NCBI RefSeq assembly: GCF_030936135.1
Contig: NC_082605.1
Span: 15,210,261 to 15,274,260 of the forward strand
Length of the DNA: 64,000 nt
Reading direction: 5' to 3'
Origin: Gavia stellata
Taxonomy: Eukaryota > Chordata > Aves > Gaviiformes > Gaviidae
Position 1 is the stretch's first letter; each line of letters begins with the position of its first letter. The position numbers and the translations under genes were made by a program. A model generated the notes under the pieces. That model was not told where the DNA came from, searched no databases, and saw nothing but the letters and a program-made list of their open reading frames with translations. Below, in pieces: positions 35,066-47,110 of this stretch.

Positions 35066-35324
35066 CTTGTGCTGGATGGGCTGGAAGAAGAAATGCGTGA
35101 GGACGAACTTTGATAGGAGGGATGAGATCACAATACTGGACACAAAGGTGGAAATACTGTTTTGCAAGAGGAGAAGGGTGGGTTTGGTTGGCAAGGGGGT
35201 TCAGCGTGCTGCGCCTCTCGCCCAGCAGCACGGCGGTGCTGGCTATTGGGGGTGCTGTTGTGTAGCGCATCCGCTGCGCCTGCTGCAGCCCTGGCAGCAC
35301 AGCCCGCTGGCGCCGGCTTCGCCG
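35066..35324 (-). other. CpG-rich open segment flanked by splice consensus
   Basis: On the minus strand a strong acceptor (TTATTTTTCTCTCCATCCAG, edge 35324) and a donor (CAAG/GTAACC, edge 35066) enclose 259 nt with one reading frame open throughout. The open frame begins with an arginine-rich stretch. A second, internal acceptor (edge 35156) would leave a 91-nt exon with a different open frame encoding a hydrophobic helix. CpG density across 34.99-35.33 kb is high. I do not recognise the product, and no gene is expected between FAM3D and CFAP20DC in mammals. It may be a first-exon region of a non-coding RNA or simply chance. Confidence 0.2.
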
Positions 35325-36771
35325 CTGGATGGAGAGAAAAATAAATAAGGGAAATCATAACTGCTTTTACCCTTAAAAGAGAAATTAGTTCGTGCCATGC
35401 TAAGCCCCCAGTCTTTAGGCCCAGCGCAGCCAATCTGTTTTTATTGTTTTGCAGGACTCCTCTGCAGCCGAACGATGACAAATACCAGGAATTAGCGGAG
35501 TGTAATTATTCCGTATTAGCTGAATTCACAGTATAGACACAGATCATAAACAGCCATTGATTATTCCTAATTTCACATTTTTAGCATTCTGAATTGCAGC
35601 AGTTATGCCTGTCCAAGGGAATTAGCTTCTCTTTCAACCCCGCAGGTCCCCAGTCACTGCCCTTCCTTTAGGATACTTTTTTAATAAGAGGACATCTAAC
35701 ACAAATCCCTCCCTACTCCTACAACAAAATACACCCCCCCCCCGCAGTGCCCAAGTCCCCCTGGCTCTGCAGCCCAGAGGTTGCTCCTTTTGCTGCCAGC
35801 TGCCTCAAAACGCAGATGGGTGCCCGCTGTGATCTGTAACCACGGGGCCACAGCTTCATTTCACCCAGGTTCGTTGCAGAGGCAATTAGCAGCCCCGGCT
35901 CTGGGTGCGGGTGTCACAGGGATGCCTGCAGGAAGGGGCCCGGGCAGCACCAAAGCTTGCTGTCCCTCTGTTGCTGGTTGGTGCCATGCAAGCAGTGCTC
36001 GTGTTTTAAGCATCGTCTCTTTTTTGAAACATGGTTGCAGGCCAGGGCATGATTTCCAAATGCTAATTTGCACCTCCAGTGAAATCATGCTGGGAGCCCC
36101 TGTCTCCAGCCCGATAACTACTGCGCCCTCCCCGGACAAGATCAGTGAGAGGGGCTGGTAGACCTCAGTCTTTTCTTGCTACAGAGCACAAGCAGTATTA
36201 AGAAATGGAAGTAGATATAAATTATTAATATTTGCATGAGACATTTCTAACCCTATTAGTATCTTATCATTAAATTTGTTTCTTACGCACAGGCAGTGAT
36301 TTCATTACAAAGCGTAGCGGAGGATAATGCCAGCTGTGCAGCGCTGATTTGGTCAATTAATGACAAGAGGGGGAAAGATCCCGTTGTTTACCGACGGCAG
36401 AGCCTTTGGGACTTTCATTTTATTTTGCCCCTAGTAAATACTGAAGGATGGTGGGTGACCACCACCGGCCACGCGCTGCGCTCACTGATGCTCTGGGGCA
36501 TTAGGCTGTGAGTCCAGCGGCTGTGGGGGAGGAGGAGAGGACGGGCTCACTGGCTCTCCGCCACAGGCCACGGTCTCCTGAGTTATTGCAGACACTTTGG
36601 TCTGACCCACACAGCAATTCTGGCATTTTTATCTATTTTGACATGATTTGCCCACCCTGGGCTGTGGCAGTGCAAAGGGATGAGGGTCTGAGAAGCCTGT
36701 GGTCCAACACGCTTCCCGCTGCCGGCATCGGGCAGGGAGTTATTTATTCCAGGCAGTGGCTGCGGCCACTG

Positions 36772-36800
36772 AGCAGCAGCAGCAGCAGCAGCAGCAGCAG
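36772..36800 (+). repeat. (AGC)n / CAG microsatellite
   Basis: Nearly ten perfect AGC units. It lies in intergenic DNA, so a polyglutamine reading has no support. It is a candidate length polymorphism. Confidence 0.95.
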
Positions 36801-39800
36801 ATTTTTATTGCGCCCATTCCTAGGACACTGAAAAAGGATTATGCATGCTTCCACCACGCCAGCTTTTTATTAGATTGCAGGCAGGGGTTAAACTGATCCT
36901 TGTCAGCACAAATACAATGCCCAGGGTGATGGGAGCAGCATAAATTGAGGACAAGAGGTGGCTGCTTTTACCACTGCTCTCAAGAATGCTCTGCTGTTTT
37001 ACTGCATCGTTCGCTTTTTAATTGGGACATTTCCCTCTGGCCAGGGGATATCTTTCCTTTTTTGCCAATGAGGTGCAATAAATAAATGGGCTAAGACATA
37101 GACTCTGAGGGGAGGTGAAGTGCAGAGGGCAGATTAGCAGCTGCACTAAAACACTTTGAATCTCCCTGGCTTGCCACAGTGGCACTGATTTCGGTACAGC
37201 TGCTCCAAGCTGGGGACACAGGGGCTGTCCCGTGGTGGCGAGGGGTCTGCAGTACTACAAATCACACAGGTGCTTCATCTCTTTGTCACCTCCATTTTTT
37301 CCAGAGTACTCACGTGTTAGCAGGAGGCGACGGTCCTCGGTGCTGGGTCAGTGGGGTGAGTTTATTTGTGGCCAGTTCCGATAGGTCTGTGTCATTGAAA
37401 AGCAATATTTGAAGGAGCATACAGTAATCCTGCATGCCGGGCTGGCCAGATTTGCTTGTCAGTTACGGCAGAGCAGGACTATGGGGATGCATCATCGGAA
37501 TGCTCCAAAACTGCCTGCTCTTTGCTGTAATTAGGCGGAGTAAGCCATTACGGGCTGCCTCACGTGGGGTACAGCAGTGGGAACCACAGTGGCATCGAGT
37601 GTGTGAGCCCGCAGGTGGGGATGCAGTTCGGGGGGGGCTGGACACTGTCTGAGCCCTTGGCTGCTCTCCCGGCCCTGCAGGAAACCTCGCCGGGGTGACG
37701 TGGAGGACCCCAGCATGCTGATCGACTGTCAGAGGGGGTTTTGGGGGGTGTGTCATTTGCTCCTTTATGCATCCCCCAGGAAAAGCTTATGCAGGCCAGG
37801 TCTGGTGTATGTGACGGGGCTGTGCGGGAGCTGCTGGAACCTGGTGCCGGCAGTGGTGGCAGCAAATTGCGGTAAAATACATCCCTCTTATTGACAGATC
37901 TATCTTTTCTGATTTGGTGGCTGATGTAGAGAGAATCCCTCAGACCTATTGTCCTCGCAGGGACTCCTCTTTGGGGGCAAGCACTGCATCCTCATGAGTT
38001 TTGCGTAAGCAGCCCTTGCTGGTCTCAAGACCCTCCCTTGCTACAAAGGTTAGGTGGGGGATCCAGTTTCCAGCTACAATACCATTAAAAAGACAACATG
38101 TATATACTTGCAGGTGCTCACTTTATATAAATAGGCTTTTGAAGGACTGAAAGAAAACCGGGAAAGCCTTCCAGATGCAGCTCCCATGTGCAGGTATAGC
38201 TCTTTGGGACCACAGTGCCAATAGCTCATCAATAGCCACGTTGCTCAGATGATTGAAGAAGGGAGGGTAAGCAGGTAAACCCACCAGCCATAGGTGGAAG
38301 GTAGCTTGGAGCAATGTAACAGCCCTCTCACCTCCGGGAGCTGTTTCACAGGCTTCAGATTTGCAGCTGGAGCCAAAGTGCATTGACTCTGGTCTCTCTG
38401 AATCTGGTTTATGCTAAAGCGCAGCCTTAAAGACTGTGGCTGCCAGTCTGGGTCACGTGCAGCCCCAAAAATCCTGCATGCTGCGGGGGACTGGCACGTG
38501 GCCACCCAGGCTTGGGACTGCAAGGCAGCCGGGGCGTAAATAAGGTACTCATTCAGCTGTCCCATTATTTTTATTTGCCTGCAGTAGTAGCTGATTAATT
38601 AGATATCTTCCACCCCCACTCCCCCAACCTCCCTGTGCTTGCAGCAGAGGAAATCCTGACTTTGTGCTGCTAATGGACCTCACTGATCCAGTAAACCATT
38701 ACAGTGCAGACAAAATGTCTCTTTAAAAAGTGCAATAGAAATTAAAACTCTCCACTGAGAACAAAGCCAGTGGGGCTTTTTGCATCTACCGTTTTTATTG
38801 TATTCTTTAACATTTGTAAAGTAGATCACTTTTATCGAGAGAGCCTATCTTTTCGCCCAAGCTGTAATTCTAGAATTCTTAAAGAAGATTTCTGCTCACA
38901 AAGGAGATAAAAAGATAGATATATGATGGTCTCTGACATTTCAACATGCTTCTGAGAATCTGAATTAAAAGGAACAAACTCAGAAAGTATCATTTATACA
39001 GCAATCAACTTTAAAAAGTCACCATCTGCTAAAAGATACCACCTGATGTAACTGTGTCTTTGTTGTTAGACAGAGAATAGGAAATAACTCGGGGAACTCT
39101 CCTGCACCTGCTGGGTTTTTCTTGGTGGCATATGCACACCGAACTGCGGTGGCCGGCATGCCGCGGGGTGCCTATTGCAACTCTCCTTTTACTCCAACTC
39201 ACTACAGAATATAAATCCGAATACAGGTGCCGTTAGAAGGAATGATTTGGGGTTGTTAAAGTTATAGCTTAGTTATAGCATAGTGTCAGCTTTTTGAAAA
39301 GTCTAAAGGGCAAAAGAAATGACCAGAGCTGGAACAAGGGAGCTGGCTCGGGTTTATATATAGAAACCTGATTTTTTTCTTGCTTGCTGCTCACCTCCTT
39401 GCTGCCCCCCCCCACCCCAATGACATTTCCTGGTCTCGCAGAGCCCCTTCTAGTTTTGTCTTCCTATTTCATCATAATTGATCATAATGTTATCAAGTTC
39501 TTTGCCCTGTGCAACTTGACTAGCACGCACCTTGCAGTTTTTTGCCTCATTTTGGTCTTCCACTGCTCATAGTCTCCTAGAAAGGTTGTGAACTTTTTGA
39601 TACAAAAATTTCCCATCGAATTTTATGTCTTCCACCAAGGCCACTCTGTGTTCAGATGATGCTTAGCGTAATTTAGTCCTCTCTGCTGCTACTGCCCAGT
39701 GTCGCTCTCTCTGTCTCGGCAGTTGTGATGGTTTCCCTCCTACCTCTCCATGCACAAGACTCAACTATGGCAATACAATTGCATGCACCGTTTCAAGTCT

Positions 39801-41942
39801 TCGGTTTCTTGGAGTGAACTGGGAATGAGCTACATTCACAAGGCGTATCAGCTGAAAAAGCAGGGAAACTCTTGTGCAAGTTATTTCTGCATTGTTTGCC
39901 TTGAATTTTATACAACAGCACCAGACGCTGGGAAGCTGCAATGGCTTTCCCCCACCATGTTTCCCATCACTGTGCAACATTTATTGTAGAGTCTGCTTGG
40001 GTCAGAAGCAAGGAAGCAAGGCTGGGCCTGAGATGCAAATAGTAAACATGATAGGAGAAGCAAACTGATGCCCAGTGGTTTGAAATGAATAAAGGAAAAA
40101 ACCTGTGTACTTGCAAGTTTCCCTTGTGCCTGTCCCATCACCGGGCCCCATCGCTGTCAGTGCTGCTGAGGGGCGTCATCGCATTTTGAGCTGATGCACC
40201 AACACAGACCGTGGCAGACAATCGTATTCCTCTCCTCTTTTAGGACATTTAAGCCTCTCATCCCATTCCTCAGGAGGTCACTGCGTCCTGTCTCCTTTCC
40301 AAGCTGTCCCCTTTCACGTCCCCGAGTTGCAGTGGCTGAGACAGTGAGGGTAGAAAGTCTTTGGTGCTGTGCTGCTTTGTGCCTGGTGGGGAAAAGCCTC
40401 TTTTGCCATCACCCTCAGTTACCCGGTCCTCTGTGTGTTCGCAGCATTGTGCTGGGCTTTGGAAACGAGAGTGCCTGCAGTCCTTGTTGACTTGCTTTAA
40501 GGGTTTTAATTGCATTTAATCACAATGGCCTAATTAAAGTTTGGAGTCTTTATTTGAGGGCAGTTAATAGATAAATTAGTTAAATTAATTGTGATTTGTT
40601 GTGTACAGACATACCCTTGGTTTGGCAGAAGGGCAGCCAGCAAATGCTCTGATGACAAATATTTGCAGCCTGACCTGTGGGTCTGGAGTGCCCGAACCCC
40701 TGGATCTTGATGGCCAGTTTTGCAACATGTGGACCTGCGAGTGTCTTCTGCTGGCTTTCTGTCATCATCATCATCACTCATATAACCTCATTTATTGCAA
40801 AATGAAATAAGTCTTTAAAAGCTGAATGGGAATCTGGTGTGAAGCACATAACCAACTTGCACAGGGGCAATTGCCAAGTGCCAAATGGTCTGTTCGAGGT
40901 AAGTTTTACATTTTTAAGCTTCTATTAAGTAGAGGATAAACCTCAGGAAGTTTCAGAAAGCAGGGTGACACTGCCTTGAAGGACACCAAATAACATCTCT
41001 ATTTTTCCCTGTAAATCAGCTGCCTTGGGAACCCACATTACCATTTCATTGGTGACCTGCTTTGGATTTATCACCAGGAAAAATCGACATGCGTTGAATT
41101 ATCTATAATCCTTCCTCAGATGGAGGGGGTTGAATGAGCTGGGATTTTGTTTCTTTGTTGAGATGAAATGTAATTACTTTATGGGGCTTGCATGGTGTGT
41201 TAAATTCTGCCAGTATTAAAGTGTGATACAAGTTATAGAACTGTGCTGGTTGCTGGAGATTTATGGAATAAAAGGTATAATTTCACACTTCATTGCATTT
41301 TATTTTGAAGAAGTATGATGTTGATGTGCTTTTCAGTTTTTTAGATGTGTTTATTTAGCCTTTGCTCCTGGTTAAGACACGTACACTGAGGGACTTGATG
41401 AGTGAGAGGCTGGAGTTGCCTTCCTCACTTTCCGAAGGAGGTGCCCGAGAAAGCACGAAGAGCCCGTGCTGGAGCCTCGGCCCCAGTGTCCCTTACAGAG
41501 AAAACGCACCAACAGTTCAAACATTACAGTCTCAGAGGGTGAAAAGTCTTCTGCCTGCTATATTTCAATAGTTTATGTTTTCCCAGTAGGTTTGCTGTAC
41601 ACCAGATCGATCAGCGATGCAGTTCAAAGCCATCACAGCAGCAGTTTGGTCCTGGAGGGAATGGCTGACGCTACTAAAGGAAATGGTAAAGTTTGCAAAG
41701 GTGCAAATTCCTCCAGAGGTTTTCAGGCCAGACTGGTCAAGCATGAGGGGCAGTGGTGTAAGGCACATTAAAGAAGTTCCCTCATGACTGAGGCAGTGCA
41801 AGATGCGCTTCTCCCATCAATAAATGGCACTTCTAGAGCATCCAACAGCTCATGCTGGGCTCTCCTTAGAGCTGGTCTCCCATGTTTGACTCCAGAGAAC
41901 TGGTGCCAAGGCTAATGGCTCTCCTTAATGAGCACATATGTC

Positions 41943-41981
41943 TGTGTGTGCGTGCGCATGCGTGTACACACACACACACAC
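41943..41981. repeat. 39-bp perfect alternating purine-pyrimidine tract
   Basis: Thirty-nine bases alternate pyrimidine and purine without a break. The order is a TG run, a mixed TGCG/GCGCATGCG core, then a CA run. Such tracts, especially with CG steps, are the classic Z-DNA-prone sequence. The TG and CA arms also make it partly self-complementary around GTGTACAC. Confidence 0.92.
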
Positions 41982-42189
41982 TCTGTATAGCTGTGCCAAG
42001 CAGGTTGCAAACTCTGCATTTCTCTGAAAACTGCATGGCTTTAGTATCCATTAACTTCTATGTAGGGCAGCACCGCAACCAGTTCATTTTTAGGAACAAT
42101 TCCATGTGCCATCTGGTACCAGTGGCTAATTGCCTGAAAAACTCTATAAAGAAATTTTTTCATGCAGCTCCACAAGAAAAATCTGGCTT

Positions 42190-42203
42190 CCCCCCCCCCC
42201 CCC
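42190..42203 (+). repeat. C14 homopolymer
   Basis: Fourteen consecutive C residues, then GCCCC. It lies in intergenic sequence. Confidence 0.95.
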
Positions 42204-45200
42204 GCCCCTTTTCTTCCCACCTCCGACAGTCCCTGAGTGTCCATCCAGGAGCTGCATGGAGAAGTGGTGCAGCTCCTGAGGCAAACTGTCCCTGCCGGGT
42301 GAGAGTCAAAGCCTTTGGGCTGCCAGGGGTCCCTCACCACAGCTCTGCCATCCTCGGGAGGGAAAAGTGCTAATCCAGACTAAAGACACTCACGTTTCTT
42401 CAGCTGCATGCACTGTGGTGAGCTGCTGTTTCTAACACCTCAGCAATTCTTTCCCAAATAACGTAACTTTTAAGACACTGTCAAACTGCCGGTGAATAAC
42501 TGATGTCCCAGCACGTTAATGATGATGTGTGTTGGGGAGCAGCGCTGTTTGCACCGATGCTGCCGGCTGTGGCTGCACGGGTGCATCAACGTGCAGCGTG
42601 CCGGGTTCAGACCAAACTGTTTCCCCAAGGCTCAGCTGCGTCTTTGTCTTCTGCTTGACTCTCCCAGATCCGTCTTTAAACAACTCTTCCAGGAGGAACA
42701 CCTGCTATTTCAAGACAGTCTCTGCTTTTGGACAGGGTTGACTAAATAAAGCCCCCAGCCAAGCAGTCGTTGGTCAGCTTCCAGCATGCCTCAGCCATAA
42801 AGCTCAAATGCGAGGAGACTGTTCCTGGAAGAGCCGTCTCACGACGCAGCGCTGGAGGAGAGTTACAGGAAAGAGCCACCCTGTTCCTGGCTCTGCGTCC
42901 GCAGGGGGACAGCAGGTTTAGGCGTCAGCAAGCGGCTCCCTGGCCCTGCAAGAGCCTTGAATATGTTGTTGTATGGTGTTGTGGGGCTTTCTGCTGCTGT
43001 GAGGCCATCAGCACTGCCACCCGGCCACCAGCACCTCCTCTCCGGTGCTGCACATATGGCCAAGGAGCTCCCCCAGAGCAGCCCGGGGCTCTCCCGGCTG
43101 GCCCACTGGCACTCACACACACCTAGCTGTGTAAGTATCTATATAGACACAAAACTATAGATAATCCCTCCTGGCAGTAACTGCTGGGTCTGCCTCGGAA
43201 GAGAAGTCCCCGGGCAAAGCCAGCACTGAGTTAAGCTGAACTGAAGCTGCTTTAAAATGAGGGGAAGGGCTTCTGTGAAACAGGCGCCATGGCCATAGGT
43301 GAGTACCTTGCCTCCGTACTCGCTCATTAGGGTGTTTGGTGCCTCGTTACAGGTAATAAACAACTATTATTAATATAATTTTCATTTTTTCTCCACTAAT
43401 TCCCTGAACTCATTAGCTTTTTCTGGTAATAGGATTCCTCCCTTGTGCCCTGTTTCACCTGATTTAATATTACTTCACGGGGTTTGTTATTCCTAGAAGA
43501 CCTTAAACTTGGAAGGCATCGCAGTGCACCGGAAAAATGTGGGGTAGAACTCTATGGGGTATGTTATGTACACACAGAGCCCACTGGCGTGCTTCTGCCA
43601 CAGGGATCCCTCCAAGCCAACCCACGCATGATGTGCTGATGCTGCGCTTCACAGCAGCATCTTGATTTGAAGTACTTAATGAGGGCTTGCAACTGTTTTT
43701 TAAGAGAGTCTGCATCTATAATTATTTTCTTCACGAAGTAATTTTGGTTTCACAGGTAAACACTGATCTCAGCAATTTCCACTTTTAATATACAATTTGA
43801 TTTAGGACTAAACATCCTCTGCCTGCTAAATAGGTACTTATTACAACCAAGCCTGCCGGACACCCTTCCTCACCACACAGTTTTTCCCCCCTATATAATC
43901 ATCATCGTTCAGGGGGAAAAAAAGTTGCACCACATGCCTGAGGGGGGCCTGAGCACTTTAACAAGGTTTAATTACAACATTAGCAACGTGGGTGAGGCAT
44001 CCAAGTAAACAAGTCATAAATCAGCCCATAAAATGAGCAAAATAAACCCCTTCCACCCACACTGACTGCAGATTGCACTGAACAAATGGTGTCCTGGGTG
44101 TTGCTATATGCTGATTTGGGACACCCTGGAGGTTTGCAGACACAGGTGCCATCAGACCGGTTACAGCCACAAATGTCTCCGAGTGCCAGGTGTCACGTCC
44201 CGTCTCCCCAGGACCTGACCCTCCTGCTCTTGGGGATGGGGTGCTCCCGCTCCCTTGTCCCACAAAAGACCGAGGCTTTTCCCACGAGCTTGTGGGGTGC
44301 CAGTGGGACTAAGGGGCTTCTGTCTGCTTGGCTGCGGGCTATTCCATTCATCAACCCACTGCAAACGGCGTGACCTCTCTGGCTTGGTTTTCCTACGGAA
44401 GCGGTGAAGGTCTGCAACACACAGATTGGTTTTTCAAGAGGAACTTTGGAAATTTCCATGGAGATGTGGTAGCAGGTGGTATGCTGCCCACGGGAGGGAA
44501 TTGGCATCAGATGCTCATCCAGAACCACTGTGGTCAATAAACCGTGAATTAAGAAGGATTTACATGATAGTCTGTGAGAGCTGCCTAGGAGTTGTTCGAG
44601 TAAGCTCAGTAATCCAGTTACAAAAATATGCCAATACGTGTGCTTGATAAAAGACTGTAACTGCTTTAAAATATAGTTATAGGCTATTGCACAAAGGAGA
44701 AGCAGTAACTTAACTATTCTCAGGCATTGAATGTGCTTGACTTTATCATGTATTACAGTGATTTATACAAGACATAAAAAACAATTGTCAAAAATGTGGA
44801 AGAAAAATTCAAAGCCAAAAGCACATCCATTCGTTCTGAATGGTAACATGTTAATGCAGGGAAGAGAAACATCAGTGCTGCAAATGGAAAGGGACCTTTC
44901 AGCAAAATAAACTCTTCATTGGGAAAAAAATTTCCACAGAATAATAATTATCCGTTAGCTGTAAAATAACTTCCAAATTAATAGCTGTTTTCCTAGCATC
45001 ACAATGTCACACATTTTTCTGAAGAAAACAAATCTATCACTAAGTGCATTTGTATCTCTTATGCTTTTTATGTTCACGATTGGGTCAAAATAAAACCTTG
45101 TGCAAATAGAAAAAAAGATGGTTTAGAAAAATAAAAGGTTATAATTCATTCAGGGTTTCCTAATGACACTGCATACCCACTGCAATGGAAAGAGACCCCT

Positions 45201-46849
45201 GAGATTGAATTAGTGCCTGAAGATTTTGTGCAAAATCCTTCATTGTTAAGAGACCTTGCCAGTTCATATTTATGTGGTTTATAAGGTGTCACATAGTTGT
45301 ACATTTTAATCTCATGGCACTGAGTTTACAGCTGAGAGGACTGCAGAGCTGGAGGTGTCAGAGTACTGGCAAGGGAAAGCAATTCATAAGTTAGCACCAT
45401 TATCCTCATTTCACTGGGCTGCTCCGGATGCACTGGAGCCGTTTGTGCAGGAGCCTGCGAACACCTGCGGCTGAGGATTTCTGGGCTGTGGGTGCCCCGG
45501 GGTGCACACGGATGGGGTCTGGGCCAGCAGAGCCCGAGGAGGGGTGCAATGTGCCCCAGGGAGCAAGGCTGGGGCAGCAGCTCCCCGGGCCGCCAGCCTT
45601 GCCGGGGCTGAGCACGGCTTCCCTGCCACGAGCAACGGCAACACTGCCGTGGCTCAGCACCGCCAGGACTGTGCCTGGGGTTCAGTGTTACAACCCTGGC
45701 TATCAATTTGGCTATTTATGTCTCTTTCCCATTTAAACAATGCGTCATTAACTTCTAACAGTGGGAAAGTGTTCCTACGATTACATTCAACATGATCAGT
45801 GTACAAAGTAGTATCAAGCCCCATGTTTCACCTGGAGGAAGGTATAAATCCCTCTTGTCTGTGTGCATGTGGCTTGCAGGTGGCTCTGGAGGGGAAGTCG
45901 CAGCAGGAGACAGAGTGATGGATCGATGTGAGCTGACATGCTCCTCTCGGGTGTCTCAGCACCTGGCATGTGTTGGCTTTGCTCATGAGCTGGAAGTTAA
46001 CAGAAGACGTCAGTAAAAGATGCGTCCTTTGAGCACCTTACAGACCGATCAGACAGTTCCTTCTATTAGCATGTGAGGATTTACAGATCATATTAAATAA
46101 GGTGTAATGCACTGCAAGACATCAGGGCACTGTAGAGTAATGTATCAATGGCACAGTAACTGCCAGGCACTCACCTCCAGCTCCACTGCCGCAGCAGACA
46201 CCCACGGGCAGGATGAAGCTGTTTCAGTGCAGAGATGGAGTCTCAATGTTCTGCGTGGGGGTAGAGTGTAAAGAGTCCCAGCCTTGCTGTGAGTGTGCAC
46301 AGAACAGGGGAAAGGTCTGGTGCTGTAAGAGACTGCCTTATGAAACACGTCTCTCTGAATAATACATGACGTTGCTGCCTAGGACACGATGCCCTGGGCT
46401 CATGCCTGGGAGACTCACAGCAATGCAAACATTTAGTTCTGGCCCCTTTGGATTCACCCCAGAGAAGGCAGCTCTGGGACTGGGCACCCCGGGACCCTTG
46501 ATGCAGGGGGGGAACTATGTGGCACTGCAGGGGACCAGCAACTCACTGGGGAGGACGGGAACCCTTCATGGGTGTCCAGGCTCTCCCACACAGCCCCTGC
46601 CCATCCCTATTTTCCTCTGTCCAGTCCCAGCAGCACATGGATACATGGGAAATGCCATACAGGTATCTGCCAGGCCCTCCAGCCAGAATCTGTCTTACTG
46701 AGGTTGGATGACAAAATGCAGTGCCACCCAGCTGCATGTTCAGCATAACAAACCTATTGACACGATGGGATTCCTCCTCAGAGGCCCCTCTCAAGCCCTG
46801 GTGAGAAAACAGCAGCCTAATGTAAAGGAAACTCTTGCATGGGACATTT

Positions 46850-47110
46850 CCTGAGCTTTATGAATGCATTAGAGAATTACTCAGCACAATAATAAATGCA
46901 TCCAGAGCTTTGATATTTTGCGCATCAGGTTGTAAAACAGTAGCTGTGAATAGATTGCCTGTACAAAGATTTTTGCCTTGAGTGCTGTGGCAGCAGATGG
47001 CCTAATAAATATGCAGTGCTCTAAAACGACATTTGTAATTTGTGTGACCTAAGTTTTTCTGGTCTCCCATGCAGATAAAACGCACAATCATCCAATAATA
47101 AACTTTTTAA
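46850..47110. promoter_or_regulatory. AT-rich block resembling conserved non-coding DNA
   Basis: A run dense in ATGCAT/ATAAAT-type motifs (two ATAAATGCA/TAAATATGCA octamer-like sites) and long A/T runs, between less structured flanks. This texture is typical of deeply conserved vertebrate elements. Function is unproven without an alignment. Confidence 0.2.

Noticed and set aside
36772-36800. CAG repeat as a polyglutamine-coding exon
   Set aside because: No splice sites or gene context; it is an intergenic microsatellite.
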